DNA of 64,000 bases. Origin: Volvariella volvacea V23 (Eukaryota; Basidiomycota; Agaricomycetes; Agaricales; Pluteaceae). The notes under the pieces are model-generated. The model worked only from the letters and a program-made list of their open reading frames with translations. It ran no database searches and had not been told where the DNA came from. Shown piece by piece: positions 1 through 11,098 of the stretch. The first letter of the stretch is position 1; every line of letters begins with the position of its first letter. The stretch covers positions 1-64,000 of the forward strand of contig KB722754.1 in NCBI GenBank assembly GCA_000349905.1. Reading direction: 5' to 3'. A program made the translations under genes and the position numbers.

Positions 1-1
1 A

Positions 2-2012
2 CCTCCAGCTTATACACACCCACTATATTCCAACCCCCCAGCTTACCGGATAGGCGCTCGCATATTGCATAAGCCCCTGGTGTCCGATGTGCAACTAAGG
101 GGTCATTTGAACTTGATCGGTACCTTCTTTGAGTTGAAGAAGAAATTAGAAGCTAAATTCATGGATTTGCCTGTGTGTGATAATAGTATGCCACAGGACC
201 CCAACAGGAGATGGGGTTGGTTCATTGGCATCGCTGTAGTTCGGGAAGGTCAATGTGTGGACGAAAACAATTTACCACCACCAGATATCATGATGGTTGG
301 TGACTATCCTTACACACATATATATACCAACTAATTGGCTGTCAGGTTTGGCACGCATACCTCTTGAATCCGCAGTAAGTCTTGGCTCTCATAGACCAAT
401 TTTTTGAACTCATGACTTCTGCGTAAGCCGTTATGCAGATAATTGTGAGCGTGTTCCACATCTAAGGAACCTCAGATACTATATAGGACCCCGTTTGATG
501 TTTATCGTGGTTAGTCACTATACCTAGCATATAGTTGATTCCGCGCAACTCACGGCACGTGTAGCTAATGGAGGGTAGAGGGGTATTTGAAGAACCTCTG
601 GATTCAAAAAGGTATCAAAACTGGTCCTCCAGCACGGGACTGGCATTGGATGCTTTAGATTGTGGGACACAGCTCCGGAGAAAGACAGTCTGTTGCCCTC
701 GCTGTTTGGGGACGATGTCAGTCGGTGCGCTATTCCATTCGCCTGCATTCGGAAATGGGCATTGCATCTCAAAAATGTTATACCATTTCTTCCATACGTA
801 GATCTGACGAATCAAATCGGGACCGGCTACATCCAACAGTTTTCAGCAGCCTGTAAATTTACCTTTTGCGATGGATTTACAATTACAAAGGAGGCCCTTG
901 GTATATGAAAGCTTGCGGCAGACATAGCGAACAAATCACTAGATTCATACTCAGCGTACGCCTTCTTAATCTCCATATAATCCTGAAGTGCTAACTATGC
1001 GTGCTTGTTGACACTTACAGTAGCACCATTTATTCCGATAAATGGTACGATCGTCAAAGCGCAACCGCAATGAAGCAACAGATATACACGAAATTACTTC
1101 AACCCCCACCTTTGAAGCGGAAGGTCGAGAGTAATTACTTCGCTGGTGAAATTATGAGATATTCACATGCAGTGGCATCACAACGGCTTGCTTCAATTCT
1201 GGAAGGCAAGAACCGTAGATTGTACGTATCCCGTTATAGCTACCACAACAAGCTCATTAAGACTGTTGTTGTATAGACAATTCCGTATTATGTGCGCCTA
1301 TTCAGATGATAAGCCCTTTTCTTTGGACTTGGAGCTGTAAGTTCGACCACAACTCGGGGTGCGTCAACTTACCATTAGTAGGTGTTGCGCCAATCATCTT
1401 TTATTGAGAAAATGGGAAGTCTAGGATGGATAAAACCTGGTTACTTTGACGGTCCCGAAGATGCACTAGTTTTACAGCATGCGATAGCACGTTATCATGC
1501 GTTCGTGTCACCCTTCATTTGGGTCCTTTTCGTGCTTGCTCATTTTTTTTGAATGTAGATTTCTCGACCTGATGTAGTCTTCGCCGGCGTCATTCCTCGT
1601 GCCAACGCTTGATATCGCATAACACACCCATCAGCTCATACCACTCGAGTATGAGAAGGATTGCATGAATTTCGTAGGAAGATTCATTGACCAGTAAGTA
1701 CAAAATCCATTTCTCTAATGCCCATACTTTGAACTGCTTCAATATAGTGACGATAAAGTAGAAGAAGGCTCCCTCTCCACGGCCTTTGATATGACTTTTC
1801 GAGCATGGAAAGACCGTTTTGGCCTTAGCTATACCTACTGTGGATGCTCTATCCCAGGGGAAACAATAGGGCGACAATTATCTCGTTTAATCCAATATTC
1901 TTGCGAGTCTTCACATCAAAGTGCAACGCTCCCACTCGTTCCTATCTCCGGTCGTCACGACTTGATATTAGCAACACACCCAAGTGATCGAGTCCTCGAG
2001 GTAGTTGGGTAA
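2..2012 (+). pseudogene. DUF1399 / glycine-rich domain-containing (GRDP-type) protein, decayed, 5' end outside window
   Basis: The frame is open from base 2, so the gene begins upstream. Seen in order: a helical N-terminal part (PLVSDVQLRGHLNLI), WGWFIGIAVVREGQ, then PPPDIMM joined across an intron at 296-345 to VWHAYLLNP. Next come a CPRC zinc-knuckle-like stretch near 700, CKFTFCDGFTITKEAL (about 855-900), a basic segment (1060-1220), LQHAIARYHA (about 1480), HTHQL (about 1625) and AWKDRFGL (about 1805). The paired W-H-[AT]-[HY]-x-L motifs are the hallmark of the family. Splice sites still work on paper: joining 1502-1558 gives RYHAFLDLM, and joining 1692-1748 gives DHDDKVEE. Lesions are in-frame stops TGA 906-908, TAG 1575-1577 and TAA 1620-1622; the last replaces the Trp expected before HTHQL. 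I could not align roughly 375-560. The family's function in fungi is not established. A dead copy is the best reading. Confidence 0.75.
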
Positions 2013-2904
2013 TGTCTCGACCTCGTGAACCAAAAGATGTAGCCTCAGCAGCATGCTGAAATAGCCATAATGAGGAGTGTGATAAGTCTCATCAGGGGAA
2101 AGGAGCTGTGACCTTGCCCTGCTCACTGTCAACGCACTGTCGTCACCCTGTGTGGAGTATGCGGCTGATTTGGTACTGACCTCAACATGTGCCCACGGCG
2201 TGTGTCGTTCCCTGACTTCTATGTGCTTGTTAGGATGCAAACACATCGGATGACAGGTTGAAAGAAGGGCACATGTCTGTGTATGATTGATGAGGTTATG
2301 GCTTGGCAGCGCTGAGTTACAAAGAGTAGACTTTTCCAGAAAGTGGGCAACCGTATAAACGCACCCTAGACTGAAGCAAGCGCAGAGCACATAGGGTTTT
2401 TACTCCCGGGCTTGAACGAATCCGACTTTTTTCTATGAATGGAAGTTAGAAGCAACGCTGTCCTCATATCCAACCCAACGGTGGCGTGTCGTGTGCGGCA
2501 TGCGACATGAGGTAAGTCCTTCTAAAGTATACACCATGACGACGATGCCTTGTAAAGACTCGACAATAGCCCCTGACCATGAGTCACGGGGAACACCGAG
2601 AGGGAGTCCCGCATGTCGAATCGACCATTCAATTGAGATACATGGCTGCGGGGTTTATCGGTAGGCATTGAATGGTCAGGGACGACAGTGGGACGCCATT
2701 GACCCAAACACCCTGCGCAGCGGACGCAATGTGAGCTTTATATCGACGTGCAGAAACAAGAGGATGCCCCACTCTGTCTTCGATCTCTTACTCCCCTCCC
2801 GCAAGTAGCTTTACTAGTAGCAGGTGCATATACATCCCCTGTATACATCTTACTCGACCAGAAAACCGCTAACTCAGCCTATTCAGCATCAGTATTAATA
2901 TAAC
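2013..2904. other. gene-free stretch after the decayed DUF1399-type gene
   Basis: Nothing recognisable on either strand. Open frames here are short and lack family motifs, low-complexity pattern or splice partners. Part of it may be the further decayed 3' end of the upstream pseudogene, but no residues align convincingly. Confidence 0.5.
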
Positions 2905-3249
2905 ATGGACAAGCCATCTAAACGCGCCCACGCAGTTCTCAATAAAACCTTGGAACTGTTCGTCTTCAGCAGACATGTATACCGCTATCGAATTTCCGAC
3001 ATACAAGGCATCCAACCTCAAATCGCCGACCACATTCGTTCCGAGAACGCTGAACTCCAACGACGCATCTCGAAAGCCGAGAAGGCAGCCGTGGGAGCCC
3101 CGGTAGGGGGTGGTGGGTCGCTTGTTGGTACGTTGTACCAAGCCAGACGAGCGACAATTTCTCGCAAGAAGCTCCTCATTCTGCACGAAATGGAAATGGA
3201 AGGGGTGCGTCAAGAAGTCCTCAACATCCCGTCTCATAGCCGCACCTGA
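2905..3249 (+). CDS. possible small protein of unknown function, 114 aa
   Basis: A single open frame from ATG 2905 to TGA 3247-3249. The product is basic and mostly helical by composition, with a charged segment (residues 45-65, HIRSENAELQRRISKAEKAA) that could form a short coiled coil. A glycine run (GGGG, near residue 70) follows and then a second helical part. An AT-rich stretch (tattaatataac) lies directly before the ATG. I do not recognise the family. A frame on the opposite strand covers the same bases, so coding status is uncertain. It may be an exon of a longer gene. It sits 330 bp from the 3' end of the convergent GH53 gene, and the bases between hold nothing obvious. Confidence 0.3.
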   Translation: MDKPSKRAHAVLNKTLELFVFSRHVYRYRISDIQGIQPQIADHIRSENAELQRRISKAEKAAVGAPVGGGGSLVGTLYQARRATISRKKLLILHEMEMEGVRQEVLNIPSHSRT

Positions 3250-3580
3250 GGGCCAGGCACGACGTGAGTATTCGATTCTTGGCTACTCGTCCATGGAACT
3301 GATAAAAGGACCAGGGTACTTGACCGACGCGCGCACAGTTGAATATACTCCCCCGTCCATTCGTTTCATATCTTCGTTCATTGCAAATACTCCATATAAT
3401 TCTTGCATATTTATCGCTTCTTTACGTGTAACTGTATGACAGTGTAACTTGGCTGTTTGCTTGTATGAGTTCTTTTCTGTAGTTTCTGTCGACAGGATTG
3501 GGGCAGAAGCAGTGTAATTCCATCGCGCTACCGTGAAGATACCGCGTAGTAGCGTTCTTATCAAGTCCAAGTCCAAGGAA

Positions 3581-4897
3581 TTACATGTCTGAACTAAACA
3601 TGGAAATGCTCGAACGCGTATTTCCCGATCCGTCAACTAGCAGTGCGTCCTAACGCGTTCATGAGCACGAGAAGCCCTCTAGGGTTGAAATGGCGGAGAG
3701 GGTGCTTACCGCGCAGCTGGAACCCAATCCAGCATTTCCAATCCAACCGGGTTCCCAGTATAACAAGCCAGTCCCACGTCCATTGGGCAATCCGGCAAGT
3801 ACGTCACGGATTCCTCTGACCCATTGCGATTGACCAGCGGCTGAGATTGGAATAGACGGCTGACTTAGCGATGTACCAGAGCACACTGCTGGCCAATCAG
3901 TTTCAACGACCATGACTTCCTGTATGACGTATTCATGTCAAGAACTGCTTAAACCCATTAATGATGAGACTTACCTTGTTGAGTCGGTTGACGATGTTAG
4001 TCAATGACGTCCTTAGGTTGTTGAAGGTCGCATTGGTGCCGTAGAACGGATACATAGAGAAACCCAAAACATCAACATCGGATGTCGCGAAAGCGCCTTG
4101 GATGAAAATTCCGTTATACCACCACTGCACACCTCCGTTATCCCATCCGTTAGCGAGATGGATCATAAGTCGAACAGAAGAAGACGCAGCGCGAGCACCA
4201 GTCGCTGCGGAATGAAGTAACTCGGAAAGAGGGTGGAAACCGTTGACAGAGATGCGTCCTACTGGCCAAAGCATCCCGTCGTTAATTTCGTTCCCAATCT
4301 AAAGCCATCACATCGGTGCCTGAGTCGTCTTAGAGGACAATTGCTTACTTGAAGGAATTGGATTGGGGTTCCTTGGTTCGCGAACGCATTGACAACATCC
4401 CTTGTATACCTGTGAAATGTCAGTTGGGTGCACCTCCGCAGAAAAGGAGGCTACGAACGTCCAGATTTGGGTGTTGAGTCCAGCTAAGTCCTTAGGCCAA
4501 GATGCTGGGATGGACTGATGGGCGGGATCCGCCCCTGTAGATTAGAATGAGTCCCCGGCCTAGCGAACAAACTATGCAATAACTTACATGTATCGCTATA
4601 GTGAAGATCCACGTAAATCGCTAGACCAGCATCGCGTGCTCGTCTTGCTAGTTGAAGTCCATAGTTCAAGCTATACTGGGAGTTGCTGGTGCTCGTCCAT
4701 ACACGAATGCGAGCAATATTGGCACCACGGTTCCTCAATATAGTTTCAAATCTCGCCCCAGATGGCGATGCAGAATCCCGATACGTGCGACCAGAGTTTT
4801 CCAGGTTAATGAGAGAAGAGAAGTCCGCACCTCTCCAGGTCAAGGCCTGGATCGAGGCGATGAACGAGCATAGTAGGAGAGGGAGGAAGTACCTCAT
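3581..4897 (-). CDS. GH53 arabinogalactan endo-beta-1,4-galactanase, secreted
   Basis: Cleaves beta-1,4-galactan side chains of pectin outside the cell. Exons, read on the minus strand: 4588-4897, 4459-4534, 4349-4409, 3975-4298, 3710-3919 and 3581-3649. They give 349 residues, the usual size for fungal GH53. The N-terminus MRYFLPLLLCSFIASIQA is a signal peptide. An in-frame ATG 51 nt further upstream exists, but the one at 4897 suits the secretion signal and the TATA box. Mature motifs include WRGADFSS, ARIRVWT and YVDLHYSD. The acid/base is expected at E153 (IGNEIND) and the nucleophile at E263 (VVETDWP). The exon 5/6 join was chosen because it gives SSCADALLVDGSG and ends in FSSDM. All five introns are 49-60 nt. 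The gene is intact and the assignment firm. Confidence 0.93.
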
Positions 4898-4960
4898 AGC
4901 AAAGACAAAACTGGGTCGTAGGGGCTTTGCACGGGGTACGCTGGGCAACGAACGTTGCGT

Positions 4961-4970
4961 AATATATAAG
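4961..4970 (-). promoter_or_regulatory. TATA box of the GH53 gene
   Basis: Read on the minus strand the bases are cttatatatt, 64-73 nt before the ATG at 4897. That leaves a short 5' leader and favours this ATG over the in-frame one at 4948. Confidence 0.55.
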
Positions 4971-5531
4971 CAATGGGGTATTCGAGTGGAAGCACACCTG
5001 ACATCCTTTCTCGGCAGAACTGAAAGTTAAGTTTGTCCGAGAAGGTGGTGGACTGAATTTGGCAGAAAATAACAAGAGAAACTGGGCGGCAGGCGGTATC
5101 CGTCGCTCCGAGCTGGTGATGCGAAGCCTGTTAACAAGCATCACGAGGTCGTTTTGGAGGGCTCGAGGCAGTTTCTAAGTATCTCCTTGGGCCAGGTGAT
5201 CCATGCCCACAGGCCCTTTGCTTCGTTGAATCTCATGACAATCAATGTGTCCAAGCTGAATCTCTTACCATCCGCATATCCCGAGGAATAACATCGCAAT
5301 TTCCTATTGGGACTAAGCATCACGAGGCGTATTGAATTATAGAAATAGCAACACGTTCTCGCTCGAGACGAGTCGACGCGGAGTAAGGTTAACGGCCGCC
5401 TTGATGTCGGAGTACTCCAACGTCATGGACGAGGGGACGGGGTATTCCCGAAGTCGCACGTGGCGTTGGGAATTAGCTAATCATTATTTGACTACTGGGA
5501 GGTCCGACTGCCCTGCACCACTACTTCACTT
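4971..5531. other. divergent intergenic region between GH53 (-) and the LRR gene (+)
   Basis: No gene seen. It should hold the promoters of both neighbours. Apart from the GH53 TATA box next to it, I see no clear element. Confidence 0.5.
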
Positions 5532-7046
5532 ATGTTCACTACTCACTCGCGCAAATCGAGAGGACCGAGCGGAAAATACGGTCAAGCGGACCCACTGGGA
5601 CGGGATGCGATCCATGAACTACAGTCGGGCCTGTGTTCCGCCGAAGGTTCGCCCCTTTTCTTCCCACGACGAGAAGCGCTGACTTTGAAGATACAGGAGG
5701 GCAGCGAATCGTAGACCAACTTATTTCAAAGCCGAACACAAAGAAGCTTGTGCTTGGGCACACTGAACTAGGAGATAGTGGCTGCGAAGTCCTCTTTGCC
5801 TTTCTGTGCTCGGAAAAAGGTCATACGTACCAAATCTCCGAAATCAGCCTGAACTCGAATGATATCGGGAATAAAGGGTTAATGGCCATCTCGACATATT
5901 TGAAGGGAAATGTGACGTTGAAGGAGTTGTTCTTGCAGCACGTGAGTATTGGAAGCCTCCTCCAGCCCTTTTTTAGACCGCTATCATCTTGCTCAGAACT
6001 CCTTCACTGCCGATCCTGTTGTAACAAAAACCTTCGTGGAGGCGTTAAACACCTCTCGTCTCGAAGTTTTATCCCTTACAACGAATCGTCGGCTATCCGA
6101 TGCGTTCATTGAGATATTCATCCCATCACTTAAAACCTCTTATCTTCGGGAACTCCATATATCAGCAATGGGCCTCACTCCAGCTTCTTTGCCACACCTC
6201 ACAAGCTACCTATCTTCCAAAGACCGCTGCCATCTTCATGCCTTCAAGTGTAACGGCAATCTCCTTGGCTTCCGAGCTATACGGGCAATCGTTAACACTA
6301 TACAACAACATAACTATAACATAACTACGCTAGAGCTGCATGCAAACGACTTCGCCGGGGGAGATCACGCTTTAGACGGTGAGAGTGGTGATGACATTGG
6401 AGATGATGCAGACGAAGAACCCCGACACCAGCGTTCTTGGGAAGATTTACAGCCACTCATTGCTATCACATTGTTCAGGAACCAGAGGCTGAAGCAAGAA
6501 ACTCAGCATCAGGCTGTTGGTCTGTTGAAGTATTGTCGAGCCCTCCTTCTGTGTTCAAAATTCAAGTATGCAATGAAAGATGTTGCGCAGCCGTCGGACT
6601 CAACTTTTTCCGCTCTAACTACGTCGCTGGAAGCGATCAGTATCCGGCCTAATCCATTCACAGCTCTTCCCGTTGAACTTCAGCTTCATATATTATCATT
6701 CCTGGCCCCTCGTCTGAGCACGGCGCAGCTCACCCGGATATACAACCATGCATCCTCTACAGATACTCTCCCGCATCTCCTTCCACGTTTGATATCACTG
6801 CCTCCTAGGAATTCCCCCCTCTCGCCTGCCAGCGAAACCTGCATACCCGATCCTGCACTACTAGGTTTTTCCGCTTTGCCTAGTTTCCCGGCACCGAAAA
6901 GTAATACGGTCTGGAACTATGCTAGCGCAAACAGATCTGGTGCCTGTGGGTTAGGAGCACGCTCGGGTGATGCTGTGTTTTGCGTTAAAGAAAGGGAAAG
7001 AGAAAGGTGGTTGAGCGCTGTTGGTTGTGATCGTTATGACCATTGA
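5532..7046 (+). CDS. leucine-rich-repeat (RNI-like) protein with a C-terminal F-box-like motif
   Basis: Exons 5532-5646, 5697-5941 and 5997-7046 give 469 residues. Intron 1 has a clear branch site (gctgac) 16 nt before its acceptor and joins in phase to give AEGGQRIVDQLI. Residues 40-250 carry ribonuclease-inhibitor-like repeats (KKLVLGHTELGDSG, ISEISLNSNDIGNKG, LRELHISAMGL, ITTLELHANDF). An acidic insert follows (near residues 246-262). At about 342-362 is an F-box-like motif (LPVELQLHILSFL). The C-terminus ends in a charged run and WLSAVGCDRYD. LRR plus F-box suggests a substrate receptor of an SCF ubiquitin ligase, but this is inference. The F-box motif sits after the repeats, the reverse of the usual order. 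The start ATG is the first in frame after an upstream stop. Confidence 0.75.
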
Positions 7047-7276
7047 GCCATACGGTCTTGTATGTACATTACGACATGCTATTCTGTATTTGACCGCTTT
7101 GTAATTATACTTCTAGATACTGTGTAGACATAGAATGGCTTGTATACTATGCTTTCAGTATTTATACCATCCCGTTTTGCCTGTGGGGCGCCGACCAACC
7201 CGCACATTTTCGGCTTAGTTTGTGCTTATTTGTCCCCTTCTCAATCCGTTTGCCTTCCGTTTCGTTCAAGGTTCCA

Positions 7277-8029
7277 ATGGGTGCTTATCATCATAGTAAC
7301 TGGGACGACATAGACGAAGATGACTTCAACAGAGACGAGCGACCCAAGACTTGTGAGGACTCTATCCACCGTTTCTCATCAGTCTGTTAACGTTATTAAC
7401 TTCCAGCCAAACCCCACCACCAACCAATTGTACCACTGAAGACAATACCGGACTTGCGATTCGAGAGTACATATTTGAGGAGCCTGCAGAAGTATGTCAA
7501 AGTTACGATCAAACCTGTTGAAGGAACCTCCAAGGCGGATCCTACGACTGGAGCAAAGGAGGGATGGGAACAGGCGTTTGAGAAAGTTGAAGACCAGTCA
7601 GATGATTCGGTGACACTCGCTAGTGACGAAAGCGATACGGCATTGAAGGGACCTGTGAAGAGAACAATGGAGGTCGAGGTGCAATGGAAGGGAGTCGCGT
7701 GGGCTACCGTTCGGGATCAGATATTGGCACCCTTTCTTCAAGGATTGGTTTGGTAAGTTTTGCTGTTTCGTCATCGGTTCATTTCGCGCCTCGTTGCTGA
7801 TGCAACACGTTCCGTTACCTCCTGCACGTTTTTGGATCGCAGGGCTCTTGCGAGCTCGTTCATCACACCGTTGGGCGCTCAGGCAGGTGCGAAAGCTGGA
7901 ACATTCATCAGAACGCATTTGCCTACGAAGGAGGGCCTTGGTATAGGGTGGCTTAGAAAATGGGCGAGGGGACTAGGCTTAAGTGGAGCTGGTTTGAATA
8001 CGGCTGGGACTTTCTCGAGGCAGAGATAA
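7277..8029 (+). CDS. DUF1770 family protein, resembling the Atg43 mitophagy receptor family
   Basis: Exons 7277-7352, 7407-7752 and 7843-8029 give 202 residues. The start is strongly acidic (NWDDIDEDD, residues 8-16), followed by the family signature PDLRFESTYLRSL (about residues 38-50). A negatively charged middle comes next, then WATVRDQILAPFLQGLVWALASSF (written in parts: WATVRDQILAPFL, QGLVWALASSF), a moderately hydrophobic segment near residues 125-155 that could be a membrane anchor. To my knowledge DUF1770 includes fission-yeast Atg43, an outer-mitochondrial-membrane receptor that binds Atg8. W9-D-D-I12 with acidic flanks fits an Atg8-interacting (AIM/LIR) core. Both introns have good sites, and the joins restore the signature. 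Family membership is likely; the mitophagy role is inferred. Confidence 0.72.
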
Positions 8030-8305
8030 GTCTTTGAGTTGATTGGGTACCTTTTATGGGGCATAGTCCACCAACAGCAGAGGACGAGATATCTTACGCT
8101 ACTATAGTAGGGTAGGTACATAACAAGAACCTCGCCTGACATTCGATATGTGATTTCCACACAGAAATATATAATTCCTTTACCATAGACTTCGTGTTGA
8201 GCAGTATATGGATTTCAATCGAGCGTATGGACTTGAATGTTTTTCTTGTTCAGTATACTACAGAAGCTGTCTGTTCCAGTTTTCTTTTGTCGACAACTCC
8301 CCTAC

Positions 8306-9412
8306 TCATTGATTCCTTAGACTTTTCACCAAAGACTCTGCAGTACTCCTGGACACTGCCTCTTCAATAAATGCCACTCGTTCCTTGTTCCAAATGAGCC
8401 ACTCTTCTGCCCGAGCCCCCGACCTAGAGGCCAATACCCCAACCGAAACTTTGACGAGGTCAGGCTCTCCATCATTCCAAGTAAGCACAGTTGCTCCACA
8501 GCTCCCGCAAGATTCTCTATAATTTCCTTCGCTCGACTGGTATTGAACTAAGCCCGGTATACGTTGGTCCCCAAGATCAAGCGTGGATCCACCTTCCACT
8601 GAGATGTTGAAACGCGGGACGAACGCCCAACTCTGGACCTCGAAGCCGCTACTCAATCGACAAGTCGTGCAGACGCAATGACCTGCCAGGTACTTCGTCT
8701 CTCCGTTGAGCTCCACCAACCACCACTTTTCGTCGTCCTTGTTTTTGATGGCTTCTGGATCTGTCGTTCGATGAGAATACAACAAGTCCGGGAAAGCAGC
8801 ACGAGGAGTGGTTGATAGATCCGAAGGCCGAGAGATGGAGAACTGGATTGCTTTGCATTGACAATGAGCATGCAACGTCTGCTCTCTGCCTGCAACACCC
8901 TCCACTTGGTCGACACCACTCCAATCCAGCGGGAGGCTTTCCGAATCATCTTGTTCCGTATACCTTTTCAGCTCCTCTCCGTCATAGGTGATCATATGGT
9001 TCGCCAGCCCTCCATCCAGTGTATCCTTAACATGTATATGGTACCCAACCTTCGCGATACCTTCTACCCTTTCCAAAGCCCCAGCTGCAATACAATAGCG
9101 AAAGCCGCCATCTCCGGACTCTTTAGTTGCCCGGAAAAACATGTGCGAGGAGCATCGCTTGCAGAATAATCTGGATGCACGTTGGGAGGTCTGATAGGTG
9201 GCGACATTGCTGAGATCTGCGGGCTTGTTTTCATCATCAACGGACATTGGAACGCCTCGGAAGGAGATGTGGTAAACGGCCATTTGACCAGACGAGTGTC
9301 TGCAGGTGTTGCAGTGACATAAATCATTGGATATGGGGAGGGATTTTGTGTCAAAATTGACGATGAAAGAGTTGAGACCGCAATGGCAGCGAGCTTTGAC
9401 GGATGTAGACAT
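8306..9412 (-). CDS. protein with two GFA / CENP-V-type zinc domains
   Basis: One exon, 368 residues. Two tandem GFA (glutathione-dependent formaldehyde-activating enzyme-like, also called CENP-V/Mss4-like) folds are visible. Domain 1 has C9-x-C11, C32-x-C34-x2-C37 (LCHCNTCRHSSG) and C84-x2-C87. Domain 2 has C184-x-C186, C246-x-C248-x2-C251 (HCVCTTCRLSSG) and C302-x2-C305. All zinc-binding cysteines expected of the family appear in both halves, so both should fold. GFA proteins are carbon-sulfur-lyase-like in annotation, but most fungal members have no proven substrate; formaldehyde or glutathione chemistry is only a family-level guess. It lies convergent to the DUF1770 gene (277 bp gap). The first ATG follows an upstream stop and starts directly before the first Cys pair. 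Confidence 0.9.
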   Translation of the reverse strand: MSTSVKARCHCGLNSFIVNFDTKSLPISNDLCHCNTCRHSSGQMAVYHISFRGVPMSVDDENKPADLSNVATYQTSQRASRLFCKRCSSHMFFRATKESGDGGFRYCIAAGALERVEGIAKVGYHIHVKDTLDGGLANHMITYDGEELKRYTEQDDSESLPLDWSGVDQVEGVAGREQTLHAHCQCKAIQFSISRPSDLSTTPRAAFPDLLYSHRTTDPEAIKNKDDEKWWLVELNGETKYLAGHCVCTTCRLSSGFEVQSWAFVPRFNISVEGGSTLDLGDQRIPGLVQYQSSEGNYRESCGSCGATVLTWNDGEPDLVKVSVGVLASRSGARAEEWLIWNKERVAFIEEAVSRSTAESLVKSLRNQ

Positions 9413-9831
9413 TTTTAGTGAAGAACGGGATGAATTTTCAGTGGCATAACCTGCCTGCAGATCCTACATATATCAGCGGCTCATCTAGCTCCTTGGCCTT
9501 GACTCGAATGGCTCCACTAGTCCGAGCGCAAAGCCAAAAGAAGTGGTGCACAGATGGTCCCTTGATTGTGGCTCGTGGTCAGGGGCTGCAGTGTTCAGGG
9601 TCGTTATGGGTTCGTATCGCGATCCGGTTTCTCCAGAAACGGTAACTCCTCCGGAACCGCAGTGGAGCTTAACCGGTTAGGGGGCGTCTCGTGGTCATAT
9701 TCTGGTGAGTACCCACGTCTTGGGTGGTTTAACGCAACCCGTTTTCCCAAAAAGCCGCTGCTGTCATTTGCGAGAGCCTAACCACTTGCAAGTTGTTAAT
9801 ACTCATAACGACGATGTTCCTGACATGAAGA

Positions 9832-10760
9832 ATGTTCAATGGCATTTGTGCAGGGGAAATGGATCTTAAAAAGAGGGGTTGGACTGCTGGGCATCATCTC
9901 CTGCCAGTGCTCTTCCGTTCAACTCCTCCAGCATATCTGCCGCAATTCTCCGTTCCCCTCGTCTGTCTGACGGCCTTCTACTTAATTGCTTGGAGGGTTA
10001 GCACCAAACTCTTCCCATGGTGGAACCCTCGAGCGCTTGTGCTGACTTCCCATTCCAGTACCCCTGTATCCAGGGACTGATTGGCTACGATAAGTAAAAC
10101 GCCCCAAGAGCGTGGCCGCGACTTTTATTGAGACGGTCAACCATCTCGATTTGCTGATCCTCTAGAATCACCAATAAAGCGTCCAGCCACGCACAGAAAA
10201 TACACGGATTGCGCAAACCAAATCGATATCGCCAAACAAATAAAGTGCATCTAAGTCGCTCACCTTGTAGGTTACCCGGGCGGGTAGATTTGTTGACGCG
10301 CGTTCATACAGAGCGGGAATGATGCGTTCTTGGTTTGGGTGGCAGCCGTGATAGGCCCAGTGGAATTCCCAAGTATTTCAAACTCCAGACACCAGCTCCA
10401 ACAGAAAGCTCGCAAAAAACTTAGCGGGGTTGGATAATTATACGCTGAACGTGATATCGCTAACCTGTATGTGGAACCGTGCAGCGTATGCTTACACCGC
10501 GTTACTGTCAACATTGCAATGCGTTTTTTATACAACCATCAACCACGAGTCTAGACCTGTTAGCATGATGAGGTTGTTTTCTTCCGCTTTGCTGACCCTT
10601 TGGTTCAGGTTGATAATTTTTCTTATATCCTTCGGTATGTCCTCTGGTCTTCTGACTATAGTATCTCAGGTACTAATGGACACGAAGCTCTACCGATGAG
10701 GTTGCTGTTGAAAGCTGCGAATAAGATAGCAGAAGGGCAGACTAGCTTTTTTCGTCTTGT
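9832..10760 (+). pseudogene. decayed duplicate of the MAPEG gene at 13647-14579
   Basis: Stretches align with the intact copy in the same order: FSVPLVCLTAFY (about 9940), LIGYD (about 10078), GNDAFLVWVAAV (about 10315-10350), LDNYTLN (about 10431) and PMRLLLKAANK (about 10696). Similarity also extends upstream to about 9745, so the duplicated unit includes the promoter side. Lesions against the live copy: the start codon position is lost, the donor after WVAAV reads at instead of gt, and the acceptor tag before the ILYN exon reads caa. There is also an 8-nt deletion where the live copy reads aaccaggtttacatc. The product would be broken before the last two membrane helices. The stretch 9413-9831 upstream holds no other gene. 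Confidence 0.75.
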
Positions 10761-11098
10761 TCTTGAGATAATTATCTTGTGCTAGCTAGACACTGAGATA
10801 GAGGAAAACAGAAAGTAAATTCGAGGGCTTTCGCATCGCGTGGCAAAAAGGCTATGAGGCATACTTTGCAAAGCCGATAACCTTTGGCGAAGGCATTAGA
10901 CAATGGAGGCTTTATGCCGCATTCCTATCTGCGGTGCCACGAATAGATCTAGTAACACTGCAATGGCTCGAAGTAATTTGAGATGGGGTTACATCTTACA
11001 TATTCCAATACTATCTGAGCTATCACGAGCTAAGAGCTCCAAATCATCATACCCTCTTCAACACAGCTCAAAGCTATGCCCATCTCATACATCCGACT

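Noticed and set aside
1968..2390. 140-codon minus-strand frame
   Set aside because: Cys/His/Ser-rich with no motif, and it overlaps the end of the plus-strand pseudogene; probably chance.
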